NCBI GenBank assembly: GCA_963803545.1
Contig: CAWDMX010000003.1
Coordinates: 43,423 to 107,422, forward strand
Source of the DNA: Legionella_C sp963803545
GTDB taxonomy: Bacteria > Pseudomonadota > Gammaproteobacteria > Legionellales > Legionellaceae
DNA length: 64,000 bases
Direction of reading: 5' to 3'
The position numbers and the translations under genes were made by a program. The notes beneath the pieces are model-generated. The model ran no database searches, was not told the DNA's origin, and saw only the letters and a program-made list of their open reading frames with translations. Shown piece after piece: positions 16,758-30,321 of this stretch; position 1 is the first letter of the stretch, and each line of letters opens with the position of its first letter.

Positions 16758-16899
16758 AAAACTGGTATCGTAGTACGGACATCCTTCCTATTAAGAAAAA
16801 ACAGCCGCCCTACGCGGTAAAAAAAGAAGAAGAAATACACTCATTAGTTGCTCTTGCAAGCACTCACTTCATATTCCTGCACAATAACTCAGGTTATAT

Positions 16900-19792
<2,893 letters not shown>

Positions 19793-20038
19793 ATATAACC
19801 TCAATTATCGTGACACAGCATCTCATTTTTATTCGCCGTAAATAACGGCTAAAAAAAATCCTGCTGTCCTTCAAATTAAGGAAATTGACAAGTGAGTTAC
19901 TAATTCGCTTCGTTTCCTCTTCTTTCTTTACCTAATTTTTAATGAACACCTGGATAACCCAGTTAGCAATCCACTTCAACGCCGTCGCATCAAAATAGAT
20001 TGATAACTTGATAATCCTATAGAAGACCTCTTGTAATT

Positions 20039-20114
20039 TGGTGGAGCCGGGGAGGATCGAACTCCCGACCCCCTGCGTGCAAGGCAGGTGCTCTCCCAGC
20101 TGAGCTACAACCCC
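20039..20114 (-). tRNA. tRNA-Ala (anticodon TGC)
   Basis: On the minus strand: GGGGTTGTAGCTCAGCTGG... with anticodon stem-loop CCTGCCTTGCACGCAGG (TGC), a TTCGATCC T-loop, and encoded CCA. It lies in the 16S-23S spacer. The common partner tRNA-Ile is not in this spacer. Confidence 0.97.
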
Positions 20115-20161
20115 ATCGCTTACTTGTACACTAATGCACTCGGCGCTTCTATATCTTGAAA

Positions 20162-20180
20162 ACAAACTGTGTGGGCGCTC
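20162..20180 (-). other. 16S processing stem, 3' arm
   Basis: ACAAACTGTGTGGGCGCTC is the perfect complement of 21812-21830 in the leader; the two arms flank the 16S gene. Confidence 0.8.
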
Positions 20181-20203
20181 GGCAATAAGGCTTTCACTTC
20201 ATT

Positions 20204-21746
<1,543 letters not shown>

Positions 21747-21811
21747 CAATTCTCTAGCACCAGTCTTTCTCTGGTTTTGCTTTCTACTTCTATACTTGTT
21801 CGCCCTTCGCA

Positions 21812-21830
21812 GAGCGCCCACACAGTTTGT
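21812..21830 (-). other. 16S processing stem, 5' arm
   Basis: GAGCGCCCACACAGTTTGT pairs over 19 bases with 20162-20180 and encloses the 16S gene. Confidence 0.8.
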
Positions 21831-21874
21831 CTTCTCAGGTTCTTAATGAATGTCGCCCCGTCGGCGTGATGCGT

Positions 21875-21902
21875 ATTCTACTCATTCCTATTCCTATGTC
21901 AA
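21875..21902 (-). promoter_or_regulatory. rRNA operon promoter
   Basis: On the minus strand: TTGACA (21902-21897), a 16-base spacer, TAGAAT (21880-21875), followed by a GC-rich ACGCATCACGCC. The near-consensus boxes and GC-rich start region fit a stringently controlled rRNA promoter. It is followed downstream by the 16S processing arm. Confidence 0.85.
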
Positions 21903-22218
21903 CTCCTTTCTGACTTTATTTTTTAAATTTATGCTTTTTTATCGTGCACAGCTCGAACCGATTAACACTGTCATGCAGCATAGCCTGATTTTTGATGCTA
22001 AACATCGGTTTATTATTCAATCTTACTGTCTAAAATAAAAATTTAAAGACATTCGATGAACCTTTTGCTCTGTTAATTACACAGCTTTGAAGCTCCGAAA
22101 TGTATTACAGACCTTTATACAAAGATTCATTTTTTTTGGGCAACGCTCAATGCTAAACTAAATTGGCGCGAACATTAACGCAGCGTGAGAAGGGTTCTTT
22201 ATGAAGAGGTGGGTCCGG

Positions 22219-22707
22219 TTACTTTATTTTTTGATAGCAACAGAAAGTCATCGAAAATTTGTTGGTAGCATCCACCGCTTTAAATTCTGATTGCGTACAC
22301 TGCCAATAATTAGAATCCAAGCTGGGGAAAAAAACATCGGCCGTAAAATTATGATGAATGTGAGTTAGTAATATTTCGTCAGCCAGGCCGATAACTTGTT
22401 TATAAATTTCCGCTCCACCAATAAAAAATATCTGTGAATGTTCGGCGCGATTTAAGGCCTCTTCTATCGAGTTCGCTTGGGTGTAGGGCGCGGATGCTAT
22501 CGAATTTGAATGGGTTAGTACAATATTCTGTCTACCTGGTAAAACTTTGCCGATTGATACAAACGTTTTTCTGCCCATTATAATAGTATTACCTAGGGTG
22601 GCTCGCTTAAAATGCGCTAAATCGGCCGGTAAGTGGCAGAGCAAATTGTTATCTTTGCCTAATCCAAAGCTCTCATCCACTGCTGCAATAATGCTAATCT
22701 TTTGCAT
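22219..22707 (-). CDS. folA: Dihydrofolate reductase
   Basis: Reduces dihydrofolate to tetrahydrofolate with NADPH. From ATG 22707 the product has 162 residues: ISIIAAVDESFGLGKDNNLLCHLPADLAHFKRAT carries the Met20-loop and substrate region with acidic D27 equivalent, followed by NTIIMGRKTF, PGRQNIVLTHS, and the NADPH strand IFFIGGAEIYKQ. The TTG six codons upstream is not needed. It overlaps the end of pdxA by 14 bases and is the last gene of lptD-surA-pdxA-folA. Confidence 0.92.
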   Translation of the reverse strand: MQKISIIAAVDESFGLGKDNNLLCHLPADLAHFKRATLGNTIIMGRKTFVSIGKVLPGRQNIVLTHSNSIASAPYTQANSIEEALNRAEHSQIFFIGGAEIYKQVIGLADEILLTHIHHNFTADVFFPSLDSNYWQCTQSEFKAVDATNKFSMTFCCYQKIK

Positions 22708-23680
22708 AGCTATCACGAGCGGCAATCATCGACAGTGCTGTTTCTATCGCGTGGTGCATACTGTTTGTTTCAACGTTTCCGGTGCCCGCTAGGGAAAGAG
22801 CCGTTCCATGATCCACGGAGGTGCGAATGATTGGCAACCCTAAAGTTATATTTACGGCGTGACCAAAACTTGCGTACTTTAAAACCGATAGCCCTTGGTC
22901 GTGATACATAGCCAAAAATACATCGGCTTTTGCTAAATTACTTCTGCAAAACATTGTATCGGCAGGATAAGGTCCTGAAACATTAATATCTTTGTCTTGT
23001 AATTCTTTTATTACTGGAATGATAGTATCTATTTCTTGTCGTCCTAAATAACCATCTTCACCCGCATGCGGGTTCAGACCTGCAACAAAAATACGCGGTG
23101 TCTTTATTGCAAAATCTTTGATTAACGCGTGATGCAAATTGCAAATAATTGTTGTAAGTAGACTCTTATTAATTACTTCTGGTACTTTCTCTAAAGCCAG
23201 ATGCGTGGTTGCCAAAGCTACTTTCATTTCCTTACAGGCAAGCATCATAACAACGGATTCTGCGTTGCAAAAATCTGCTAGGAATTCAGTGTGTCCTGTG
23301 AACGGTATATTGGCTTGGTTAATGATACCTTTATGAATGGGGGCCGTGACTAGCGCTGAAAAATCGCCCTTGACACAAGCTTCAACCGCATGGGTGAGCA
23401 TGCGAACAACATACGGCGCGTTCCCAGAGTCCAGCTGGCCTGGAATAACAGGATTTGGACAGCTCATTGGTAAAACAAAAAGCTGCTTTGGCTTGGTTAA
23501 AGCAGGAAAAACACCCGTGTATTCGCAACAATTAATTTCTTTACCCAATAATTTTGCTCGTTGCTGCAATACTTTTATATCGCCAATAACAACTAGAGGC
23601 ACTGAAGCCTCGCTGAGGCTTAGACAGATATCTGGGCCAATACCTGCAGGCTCCCCACTGGTAACTAAAATAGGCTTCAT
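22694..23680 (-). CDS. pdxA: 4-hydroxythreonine-4-phosphate dehydrogenase
   Basis: Oxidises 4-phosphohydroxy-L-threonine in pyridoxal phosphate synthesis. The 328-residue product has TSGEPAGIGPDI near the N-terminus, TAPIHKGIINQANIPFTGHTEFLA in the middle (His for the metal and substrate), GLNPHAGEDGYLGRQE, AMYHDQGLSVLK and a C-terminal RTSVDHGTA. It overlaps surA by four bases (ATGA) and folA by 14. The surA-pdxA order is common in gammaproteobacteria, often followed by rsmA; here rsmA lies about 17 kb away. Confidence 0.95.
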   Translation of the reverse strand: MKPILVTSGEPAGIGPDICLSLSEASVPLVVIGDIKVLQQRAKLLGKEINCCEYTGVFPALTKPKQLFVLPMSCPNPVIPGQLDSGNAPYVVRMLTHAVEACVKGDFSALVTAPIHKGIINQANIPFTGHTEFLADFCNAESVVMMLACKEMKVALATTHLALEKVPEVINKSLLTTIICNLHHALIKDFAIKTPRIFVAGLNPHAGEDGYLGRQEIDTIIPVIKELQDKDINVSGPYPADTMFCRSNLAKADVFLAMYHDQGLSVLKYASFGHAVNITLGLPIIRTSVDHGTALSLAGTGNVETNSMHHAIETALSMIAARDSYAKD

Positions 23681-24957
23681 GCCAAGTCTTTATCCATTAT
23701 CTGCACATACGCTTCGCCACGCAAATGTTGTTGCCAGTTTTGAACCGCTTCCGTAAATTTTCGTTGTTGCAGATACAGGCGCACCTGCTGCCGTTTAAAC
23801 GCTTTTGAATCATCGACGCTTTTCCGCTCTAAAACCTGAATTAAATGCCAGCCATAGACGGTCTTCACGGGTTTGCTAATCTCATTAATAGCAAGTTTAT
23901 CCATCGATTTTTCAAAAGGAACCACCAATTGCCCCGGAGACACCCAGCCCAAATCACCGCCTTTAATTGCACTGCTTACGTCTAACGAATATTGCTTAGC
24001 CATTAGCGCAAAATCTTTCCCAGAATGCAGTTGTTGGTAGAGATTACTGGCTTGTTTTTTAGCCTCTGCGACGGTCATACTTGCGTCTTGCTTTAACAAG
24101 ATATGGCGAACGTGAGTCTTATTAACTTGATGGCTTTCATCACTGCCATTTATCGCAATAAGTTTAATCAGTTGAACGCCATTGCCTGTTCGCAACGGCC
24201 CTTTTATTTGGCCAGCTTTCATGGTAGTCACTTCGTTGGCAAAAAGTTCAGGCAGTTCTGCCAAATGACGTTCCCCCAAATCACCACCTTCTAGCGCAAA
24301 CTGATCGCTTGACTGTTCAATCGCCAATTTTGTGAAGTCATCACCGGCTTTAATTTTAGCAAGCAACTCCTGTGCTTTCTTTTCAGCGGCCAGTAATTGT
24401 TCAGATGTGGGAGCCTCCGGTAAAGGAATAAGAATATTTTGCAAATGATACGTTCGCTTATTTTGCTCAAGATTTACAGCTGTTTTTAAATAATTTTCAA
24501 CCTGTTTAGGCGTTACAACAATATCTTTGGCTACCGCTTTTTGTTGCAAGCGAGAAATTAAAATTTCTTTGCGAATATTTTCGCGATAAGCCTTCCAGAC
24601 CAATCCTTGCTTCTCTAATTCAGATCGTAACTGAGTCAGTGATAATTTATTATTACTGGCGATTTTTGCAATGGCATCATTAAGTTCGGTGTCGTCTATT
24701 GTTATACCGTGCTGTTTTGCTAGCTGCAGCTCGAGATCCACATTTATTAGATGCTGCAGTACTTGCTTTCGCAGGGCGGCTTCCGATGGAATTTGTACTT
24801 TTTGCGCGTGCAATTGTTGGCGCATAACGTCGACCTGCTTATTAAGCTCGCTTGCGGTTATTACGCCGTCGTTCACTACGGCAATTACGCGGTCTAATGT
24901 TTGTGCTGTAGCAAAGAAGGGTACGAAGAAAATACAAAACATCATTCGTTTTAGCAT
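23677..24957 (-). CDS. surA: Periplasmic chaperone/peptidyl-prolyl isomerase SurA
   Basis: Escorts unfolded outer-membrane proteins to the BAM complex. The 426-residue product has a signal peptide (to about residue 18, ..FFATAQ), a SurA N-terminal helical domain (about 19-150: LDRVIAVVNDGVITASELNKQ), two parvulin domains (about 165-270 with GGDLGERHLAELPELF, and 275-380 with GGDLGWVSPGQLVVPFE), and a short C-terminal helix. Its neighbour lptD is one of its classical clients. Starts at ATG 24957. Confidence 0.95.
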   Translation of the reverse strand: MLKRMMFCIFFVPFFATAQTLDRVIAVVNDGVITASELNKQVDVMRQQLHAQKVQIPSEAALRKQVLQHLINVDLELQLAKQHGITIDDTELNDAIAKIASNNKLSLTQLRSELEKQGLVWKAYRENIRKEILISRLQQKAVAKDIVVTPKQVENYLKTAVNLEQNKRTYHLQNILIPLPEAPTSEQLLAAEKKAQELLAKIKAGDDFTKLAIEQSSDQFALEGGDLGERHLAELPELFANEVTTMKAGQIKGPLRTGNGVQLIKLIAINGSDESHQVNKTHVRHILLKQDASMTVAEAKKQASNLYQQLHSGKDFALMAKQYSLDVSSAIKGGDLGWVSPGQLVVPFEKSMDKLAINEISKPVKTVYGWHLIQVLERKSVDDSKAFKRQQVRLYLQQRKFTEAVQNWQQHLRGEAYVQIMDKDLA

Positions 24958-25052
24958 AGCTTTTCCTTTAAACTAAAATTTTAGCAATTTAGGACAATTA
25001 TAATCAAAATACAAGCATATTCTCCATAATTTATCCCTCTATTTTTTAAACT

Positions 25053-27599
25053 CTACATTTTATGAAAACTATCCGCATACCCGGGTAGGTAGGTTCTTAA
25101 GAAACTTCCAGGGTCGCTTGTGCCTAAGGAGCCTAGTCCTTTTAATAAAACTTGGAAGTAAATATTATTATTATATTGCGGCTGCAAGGTATTATTTAAG
25201 CTTTGAAAACTACGGCCACCTAATAGACGCATGGCCCAGCAACAGCTGTCGTATTGAACGCCAAATAACCGAAGCATTTCATAACCTTTGCTAATATTGT
25301 AATCGTATGCGGCAACAGTACTCCATTTTTCATTCAAGGGCCATGCAAACGAAAACGTAACTTGATGCAACGGGTCGACCACCACCTGCTCTGCAAGTTG
25401 CGTGACATCGCCAACGACTAAATAGGTATAACCAACATTAACGAGTTGGGTGGTGGTGGGCTGGTAATGAAAGTTTAAAGCGGCGTTGTTTGTGGTTGCG
25501 CGCTTACTGTCCCAGATATAATCAGCCGAAACCCCCCAATAAGGATTAAAATGATAACTTGCACGACTTGCAATGGGAGATAAGGTTGAGGTGGGTGATA
25601 AATAGCCTAACATCAGAGGGTTGTCTAAGCATTGACCCGTGGGGCTTTGGCATAGTTTAACTTTTCTATCGCTAAAATACAGCGCTTGACCAATGGAAAA
25701 TGCGGCTTTTTCACTTCCGTCATTATCGGCCATCCAACGCGTAGTAACTGCGTACGAAAGCTGGTTGGCGTCCCCAACTCTATCCAATCCAGAAAAACGA
25801 TTAGTCCTAAATAATTGATCAAAGCTAAAAATCATATACGAACTATCGAACACGGGGGTCGCCGATTGATTGGTATAGGGTGTAAATAAATAAAACAATC
25901 GTGGTTCTAAAGTTTGCGTGAAGCTGCTATTAAATAAGTTCAAATGCCTGTCAAAGTATAAGCCGCTGTCCACACTTGCTCGTGGGATGGTGTGTTGAAA
26001 AGTGGCTCTACCGTTGTTGGCGTAACTGTAGTAATTGGTTAAATCGTAATAACTGTGAATCACTTCAAACGAAGGCGTGAAATAGCCCGCTGGCCGCTCT
26101 GTTGGCAAAGACCAGATTGGATTCAAATAATACCGAGGGCCATTGGGCATGGGGTTCAAACTGTTTGGCCACCGAAAATAATCAAGCTCACCAAGAATTG
26201 ATAACTTGCTATTAAATAATAAATTATCGTACGTGCCCTGCGCGCGTAATTGCGGTAAACGTTGGTAGATGTCGTCTATAATAGACTCATTAATAGGCTG
26301 CAGCGTTTGATAGCTTTGTACTAAACTGCTTATCATCCAATTTTCTGAGTTATAGGTAAGCTCCGCTTCGCGAGGAAGCTGACGTTCGGTAAGCAAGGCG
26401 AGGTTGTTGGTAAAATCTTGAAGATAATAATCATCAGAAACTTGTTGGTAATTCATTCTAAAGCGCAGATTCGATGTAAGTGAGGCTTGGTTAACCGCGC
26501 TTATAGACCAGCGATTCGTAGAGCTGTCTTGTAACGTCGGATAGTAGGCTGCATTGTGCTTTATAAATTTATTAAACACTCGGTCGTTGTTAAGAAAACT
26601 GCCCTCGAATCGCCCTTGTGAAGAACTGCCTAAATAGCGGAATATACCATCAACCATGACACCACGTAGAGAATACGGGTGGGGTGTTAGGGTTGCGTCG
26701 TAATTGGGAGCAAGATTCAAATAGTATGGAAAGGAAGCGTCGTAACCACCAATATTCGAATGGCCTATTGTTGGAAATAGAAACCCTGACTTTCTTTTTT
26801 TCGAAATAGGAAAGCTTAGATACGGGGAATAAAAGATAGGCACATCGCCAATTAATAATTTGGCATGACGAGCGTGGCCGTTGCCTTGCGCGTTATCCAA
26901 ATCAATTCGTTGTGCTTGAATCCGCCAAGCGTTGTCTTGTGGTGCGCAGGTGGAGTAGGTAGCTTGTTGCAATTGGTAGTTTTGATTAGCAAACCGCTTA
27001 ATCAACGCCGCTTGCCCCCAGGAGGGAAAAAAACTCCCGGAGCGTTGTGCATTAAATCGGTATAAAACATCTTCAACCACGCCTGTTTTGTCGTGCGGGT
27101 TGATGGTTGCTTTTTTGGCTATCATTAGTTTATTAGGCTCACGATAATGCACCTCTCCTACTAATTCTATTTTGGTGATTTCTCGGCTTTGGCCGTTGCG
27201 ATATACATAGGCCGTGTCGGCGGTAACAACTCGGTCGGTTTGCTTTACTTCAACCCGACCTGATAACACGGAGCGGCCCTGCAAATAAAGAGACACTTTA
27301 TCTGCGGCTAATTGTACTTCACCATTTTCGATAGGCTCAACAATAATAGGTTGGTATGAGCCTTGGCATACGGATGCACCCGCCTGCGATTTCCAACCCA
27401 AACAGCGGGAAATTTTTTGACGAATAATCGGGGTCGGATTTGGTTCTCCAATCACAACACAGGCTTTCACCAACTCAATGGTATTATCGGCAGCACGCAA
27501 ACTTAGTACATAGGTGCTCAAGCTTACTAGGAATACTAAACCTAATAGCCGCTTAAGCGTAAACCGCGCTAATTTATTACATAGAAATGGGATATTCAC
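25053..27599 (-). CDS. lptD: LPS-assembly protein LptD
   Basis: Outer-membrane barrel that inserts lipopolysaccharide, with the plug lipoprotein LptE. The 848-residue product has an N-terminal export signal, an OstA/jellyroll domain (about 90-200: GEVQLAADKVSLYLQGRSVLSGRVEVKQ), and a large 26-strand barrel (about 215-830) with the family marker SPYLSFPISKKRKSGFLFPTIG. Four or more Cys are present near the N-terminus and at the C-terminal CC pair, consistent with the LptD disulphides. GTG 27599 is the only sensible start. First gene of lptD-surA-pdxA-folA, divergent from amgK-murU. Confidence 0.93.
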   Translation of the reverse strand: MNIPFLCNKLARFTLKRLLGLVFLVSLSTYVLSLRAADNTIELVKACVVIGEPNPTPIIRQKISRCLGWKSQAGASVCQGSYQPIIVEPIENGEVQLAADKVSLYLQGRSVLSGRVEVKQTDRVVTADTAYVYRNGQSREITKIELVGEVHYREPNKLMIAKKATINPHDKTGVVEDVLYRFNAQRSGSFFPSWGQAALIKRFANQNYQLQQATYSTCAPQDNAWRIQAQRIDLDNAQGNGHARHAKLLIGDVPIFYSPYLSFPISKKRKSGFLFPTIGHSNIGGYDASFPYYLNLAPNYDATLTPHPYSLRGVMVDGIFRYLGSSSQGRFEGSFLNNDRVFNKFIKHNAAYYPTLQDSSTNRWSISAVNQASLTSNLRFRMNYQQVSDDYYLQDFTNNLALLTERQLPREAELTYNSENWMISSLVQSYQTLQPINESIIDDIYQRLPQLRAQGTYDNLLFNSKLSILGELDYFRWPNSLNPMPNGPRYYLNPIWSLPTERPAGYFTPSFEVIHSYYDLTNYYSYANNGRATFQHTIPRASVDSGLYFDRHLNLFNSSFTQTLEPRLFYLFTPYTNQSATPVFDSSYMIFSFDQLFRTNRFSGLDRVGDANQLSYAVTTRWMADNDGSEKAAFSIGQALYFSDRKVKLCQSPTGQCLDNPLMLGYLSPTSTLSPIASRASYHFNPYWGVSADYIWDSKRATTNNAALNFHYQPTTTQLVNVGYTYLVVGDVTQLAEQVVVDPLHQVTFSFAWPLNEKWSTVAAYDYNISKGYEMLRLFGVQYDSCCWAMRLLGGRSFQSLNNTLQPQYNNNIYFQVLLKGLGSLGTSDPGSFLRTYLPGYADSFHKM

Positions 27600-27832
27600 C
27601 GCCGTATAAATACCTTATCATTACGGACAGCCTTAAGGCTGGTACACGTTAATTTGGTCTGCAAGTATACCTATTTCCTTTAGTTTTGCGATAATAAACA
27701 CTAAAACTTTAGTAACTTTTTCTTAAGACCTAAACAACGACTGAGTAAACCTATGACGTACTTTGTTAGAATGAACCCAGCGCTTAAAAATTAATAACGT
27801 ACATTACCGCTCTATTTATAACCGAGGAATAC

Positions 27833-28798
27833 ATGTCTACCAGAGAACAAGCTATGCAACAATGGCTTTTTACACTATTAGCCTCAGACCATTACACGTA
27901 CAAACCCCTGACGGGCGACGCTAGCTTTCGACGCTATTATCGACTTTCTTTCCAGGAAAAAAGTTATATTATCATGGATGCGCCCCCTGATAGTGAGCCT
28001 CTGGACAGCTTTATTGCCGTTGCGCATTTATTCGAAAGCATTGGGCTTAAAACCCCCAAAATTCACGAATGTGATCGACGCTTAGGCTTCCTTCTTTTAG
28101 AGGATTTTGGTGATGCTTTATTGTTAGGTTGTCTAACAGCGGCGCGTGCAGACGCGCTTTATAAGCAGGCAATCGATCAGCTTATAATGATGCAGCAATG
28201 TAAAACTGCTGTTTTACCTTTGTGTGATGACGCTCACATTCAGCAAGAACTATGCTTATTTCAGCACTGGTTTTTAGAAAAATATACGCAGCTTGCTCTC
28301 ACAAGCAATGAAAAGGTACTTCTTGAAGGAACATTTCGGTGTATTACCAATTTATTAGCCCAGCAACCTCGGGTAGTTATCCATCGTGATTATCACGCAC
28401 GCAATATTATGGTGTGTCCGCATGATGGCACGCTCGCTTTACTTGATTTTCAGGATGCGATGCTCGGGCCTATTGCCTACGATTTAGTTTCCTTGCTAAA
28501 AGATTGCTACATTCAGTGGCCGCGTGACAAGGTGCTTACGTGGGTTGAGTATTTTTATAAAAAAAGTAGTTCGGCGCAACAGTATTCTCTTCAAGACTTT
28601 ATTAAAGCTTTTGATTACTGTGGTTTGCAACGGCACCTAAAGGTTTTGGGAGTCTTTTCTCGACTGCATTTACGCGATAACAAATCGAATTATCTCCAGG
28701 ATTTACCACTAACGCTTCACTACGTTAAGGAGTGCCTAGAACGGTATCCAGAACTTTCATCGTTTAATGATTTTGTACAACGGATAGAATTACCATGA
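27833..28798 (+). CDS. amgK: Cell-wall amino sugar kinase AmgK
   Basis: Phosphorylates the anomeric carbon of N-acetylmuramate/N-acetylglucosamine in the AmgK-MurU peptidoglycan recycling route. The 321-residue product is an aminoglycoside-phosphotransferase fold: LTGDASFRRYYRL near 26, HRDYHARN at 184-191 (catalytic loop) and LLDFQDA at 203-209 (metal Asp). GAGGAA precedes ATG 27833. It overlaps murU by ATGA and is divergent from lptD, as known in pseudomonads. Confidence 0.88.
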   Translation: MSTREQAMQQWLFTLLASDHYTYKPLTGDASFRRYYRLSFQEKSYIIMDAPPDSEPLDSFIAVAHLFESIGLKTPKIHECDRRLGFLLLEDFGDALLLGCLTAARADALYKQAIDQLIMMQQCKTAVLPLCDDAHIQQELCLFQHWFLEKYTQLALTSNEKVLLEGTFRCITNLLAQQPRVVIHRDYHARNIMVCPHDGTLALLDFQDAMLGPIAYDLVSLLKDCYIQWPRDKVLTWVEYFYKKSSSAQQYSLQDFIKAFDYCGLQRHLKVLGVFSRLHLRDNKSNYLQDLPLTLHYVKECLERYPELSSFNDFVQRIELP

Positions 28799-29484
28799 AA
28801 TCTGCATTAATATTAGCCGCAGGCCGCGGTGAGCGCTTACGTCCACTCACCAATTTTATTCCCAAAGCTTTGTGTCCAATTAATGGAATCCCACTTCTTG
28901 AACATCATGTAAACAAACTCGCTGCAGCCGGATTTACCCGAGTGGTGATTAATCACGCCTATCTAGGCGGTTTAATTCGCAGACAAATTGGCAATGGAGC
29001 GCGCTGGGGGATACAAATAATCTATTCGGCAGAACCGCCAGGTGGCCTTGAAACTTTAGGAGGGGTCCTTAACGCCTTACCGTACTTAAACTCAAACTGG
29101 TTTGCTGTAATTAACGCCGATATTTTTAGCGAATACGATTATCTGGATTTAGATTTACCCCAAAAGCCCGCTCATATTGTGATTTGCCCCAATCCCAAAT
29201 ACCGTAAGAATGGCGATTTTGACTGCAATCAAAACACTATCTTTGTTTCTAAAGACAACCCTTACACGTTTGCCGGTATTGCGGTTTATCAACGCATCCT
29301 ATTTGACAAACTACCTTTGCAGCGAGCCAGTCTTAGCCCCCTGCTGTATGAGCTTGCGGCGCAACAAAAATTAAGCGCTGTAATTTTCAAGAAAAATTGG
29401 TTTGATATTGGAACGTTAGAGCGTTATTGCAACGCTCTAACAAAAGCAAAAGAATCGTCCGTAGGATTATCAAAGAATTTATAA
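28795..29484 (+). CDS. murU: N-acetylmuramate alpha-1-phosphate uridylyltransferase MurU
   Basis: Makes UDP-MurNAc from MurNAc-1-phosphate, bypassing de novo synthesis and giving intrinsic fosfomycin tolerance where the route is active. The 229-residue nucleotidyltransferase has LAAGRGERLRPLT at 7-19, PKALCPINGIPLLEHH, NADIF as the metal-binding Asp site (about 104-108), and a C-terminal WFDIGTLERY. Start overlaps the amgK stop by four bases, showing translational coupling. Confidence 0.9.
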   Translation: MKSALILAAGRGERLRPLTNFIPKALCPINGIPLLEHHVNKLAAAGFTRVVINHAYLGGLIRRQIGNGARWGIQIIYSAEPPGGLETLGGVLNALPYLNSNWFAVINADIFSEYDYLDLDLPQKPAHIVICPNPKYRKNGDFDCNQNTIFVSKDNPYTFAGIAVYQRILFDKLPLQRASLSPLLYELAAQQKLSAVIFKKNWFDIGTLERYCNALTKAKESSVGLSKNL

Positions 29485-29506
29485 GCTCCCACAGCAACAG
29501 ATCGAA

Positions 29507-30235
29507 TTAAGGATTCTTCAAATGATTAGCATCGGTATTAGAGTCGTTTGGAGTGGGGGGTAGGCTGTCCACTACGGCGTTAGTAATTTTAGTTTCAACC
29601 GCCGTATGCCCCTGCACGATTAAACCTTTTTTTATCGCGCTAAGTAAATGGCGTTCTGCGCTATCAACGGCCTGTTGAATGCGGTAACTGCTCGCAACAA
29701 CCGCATCCCCCTGTTCATCTTTTTTTATTACTTTATTCTCAATTTCAAACATTTGCTGTTTTTTACAGGTGAGGTTGTGCTCTGCAAAAGCCGTATTAAA
29801 GAGTTTATCCAAAAGATCACTTACCGCACCACCCACAGAATATTTACGGGTAAACTGGCCATTTTCCACCTTGTAATCAACTTTTATGGTCTGATTCGGG
29901 TTTGCAATAAGCCATTCATCAACGGCATCTTTAATTTCAGAAACCCTCTTTTTCGCGGCGGTGTGTGCTTCCTGCTCAGGCTTCATTGTGGCCTGAGTCC
30001 AGGCACTACTTTGACTGGCAATTTTTATATCGTGTTGTTTTTGACAATAATCGAGAATTTCAGCGGCCTGAGTCATTAAAGGATGCGCCTGCACGTTCGC
30101 TTGCTGCATTTTTTTTCCAAGGCTTTTATAAAGATGTTTAGCCGCCTCAAGACTGTCACCTATAATTTGTATGATTTTCTTGAAAGTACTTTCATCAGGA
30201 AAAAAAGCTGCTTTATTTTTAATTTGAAAAGCCAT
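29507..30235 (-). CDS. Hypothetical soluble protein
   Basis: A 242-residue hydrophilic, Lys/Ala/Gln-rich protein without signal peptide or membrane helix, probably mostly helical (KKRVSEIKDAVDEWL, YRIQQAVDSAERHLLSAIKKG). Contains two Cys. I do not recognise a family. ATG 30235 (MAFQIK) is preferred to the upstream 30241 codon. It stands alone, convergent with murU, and could be a host-directed protein in an intracellular bacterium, which is only a guess. Confidence 0.7.
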   Translation of the reverse strand: MAFQIKNKAAFFPDESTFKKIIQIIGDSLEAAKHLYKSLGKKMQQANVQAHPLMTQAAEILDYCQKQHDIKIASQSSAWTQATMKPEQEAHTAAKKRVSEIKDAVDEWLIANPNQTIKVDYKVENGQFTRKYSVGGAVSDLLDKLFNTAFAEHNLTCKKQQMFEIENKVIKKDEQGDAVVASSYRIQQAVDSAERHLLSAIKKGLIVQGHTAVETKITNAVVDSLPPTPNDSNTDANHLKNP

Positions 30236-30321
30236 GCACACCTATCCTATATCTATCAAATTAATTACAATTAGATCATTATAGCAAAATTACCAACAAA
30301 ACAATCTATTATTTTAAGAAG

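Larger units (their letters stand above)
21747..22206. other. rRNA operon leader and upstream region
   Basis: No protein gene is supported. It holds the rRNA promoter (21875-21902) and the 16S stem arm (21812-21830); the rest, up to folA, is AT-rich and may hold upstream promoter elements. Confidence 0.7.

Noticed and set aside
19932..20165. Minus-strand frame across the 16S-23S spacer and tRNA-Ala
   Set aside because: It translates the tRNA itself (GVVAQLGEHLPCTQGVGSS is antisense-style tRNA sequence); spurious.
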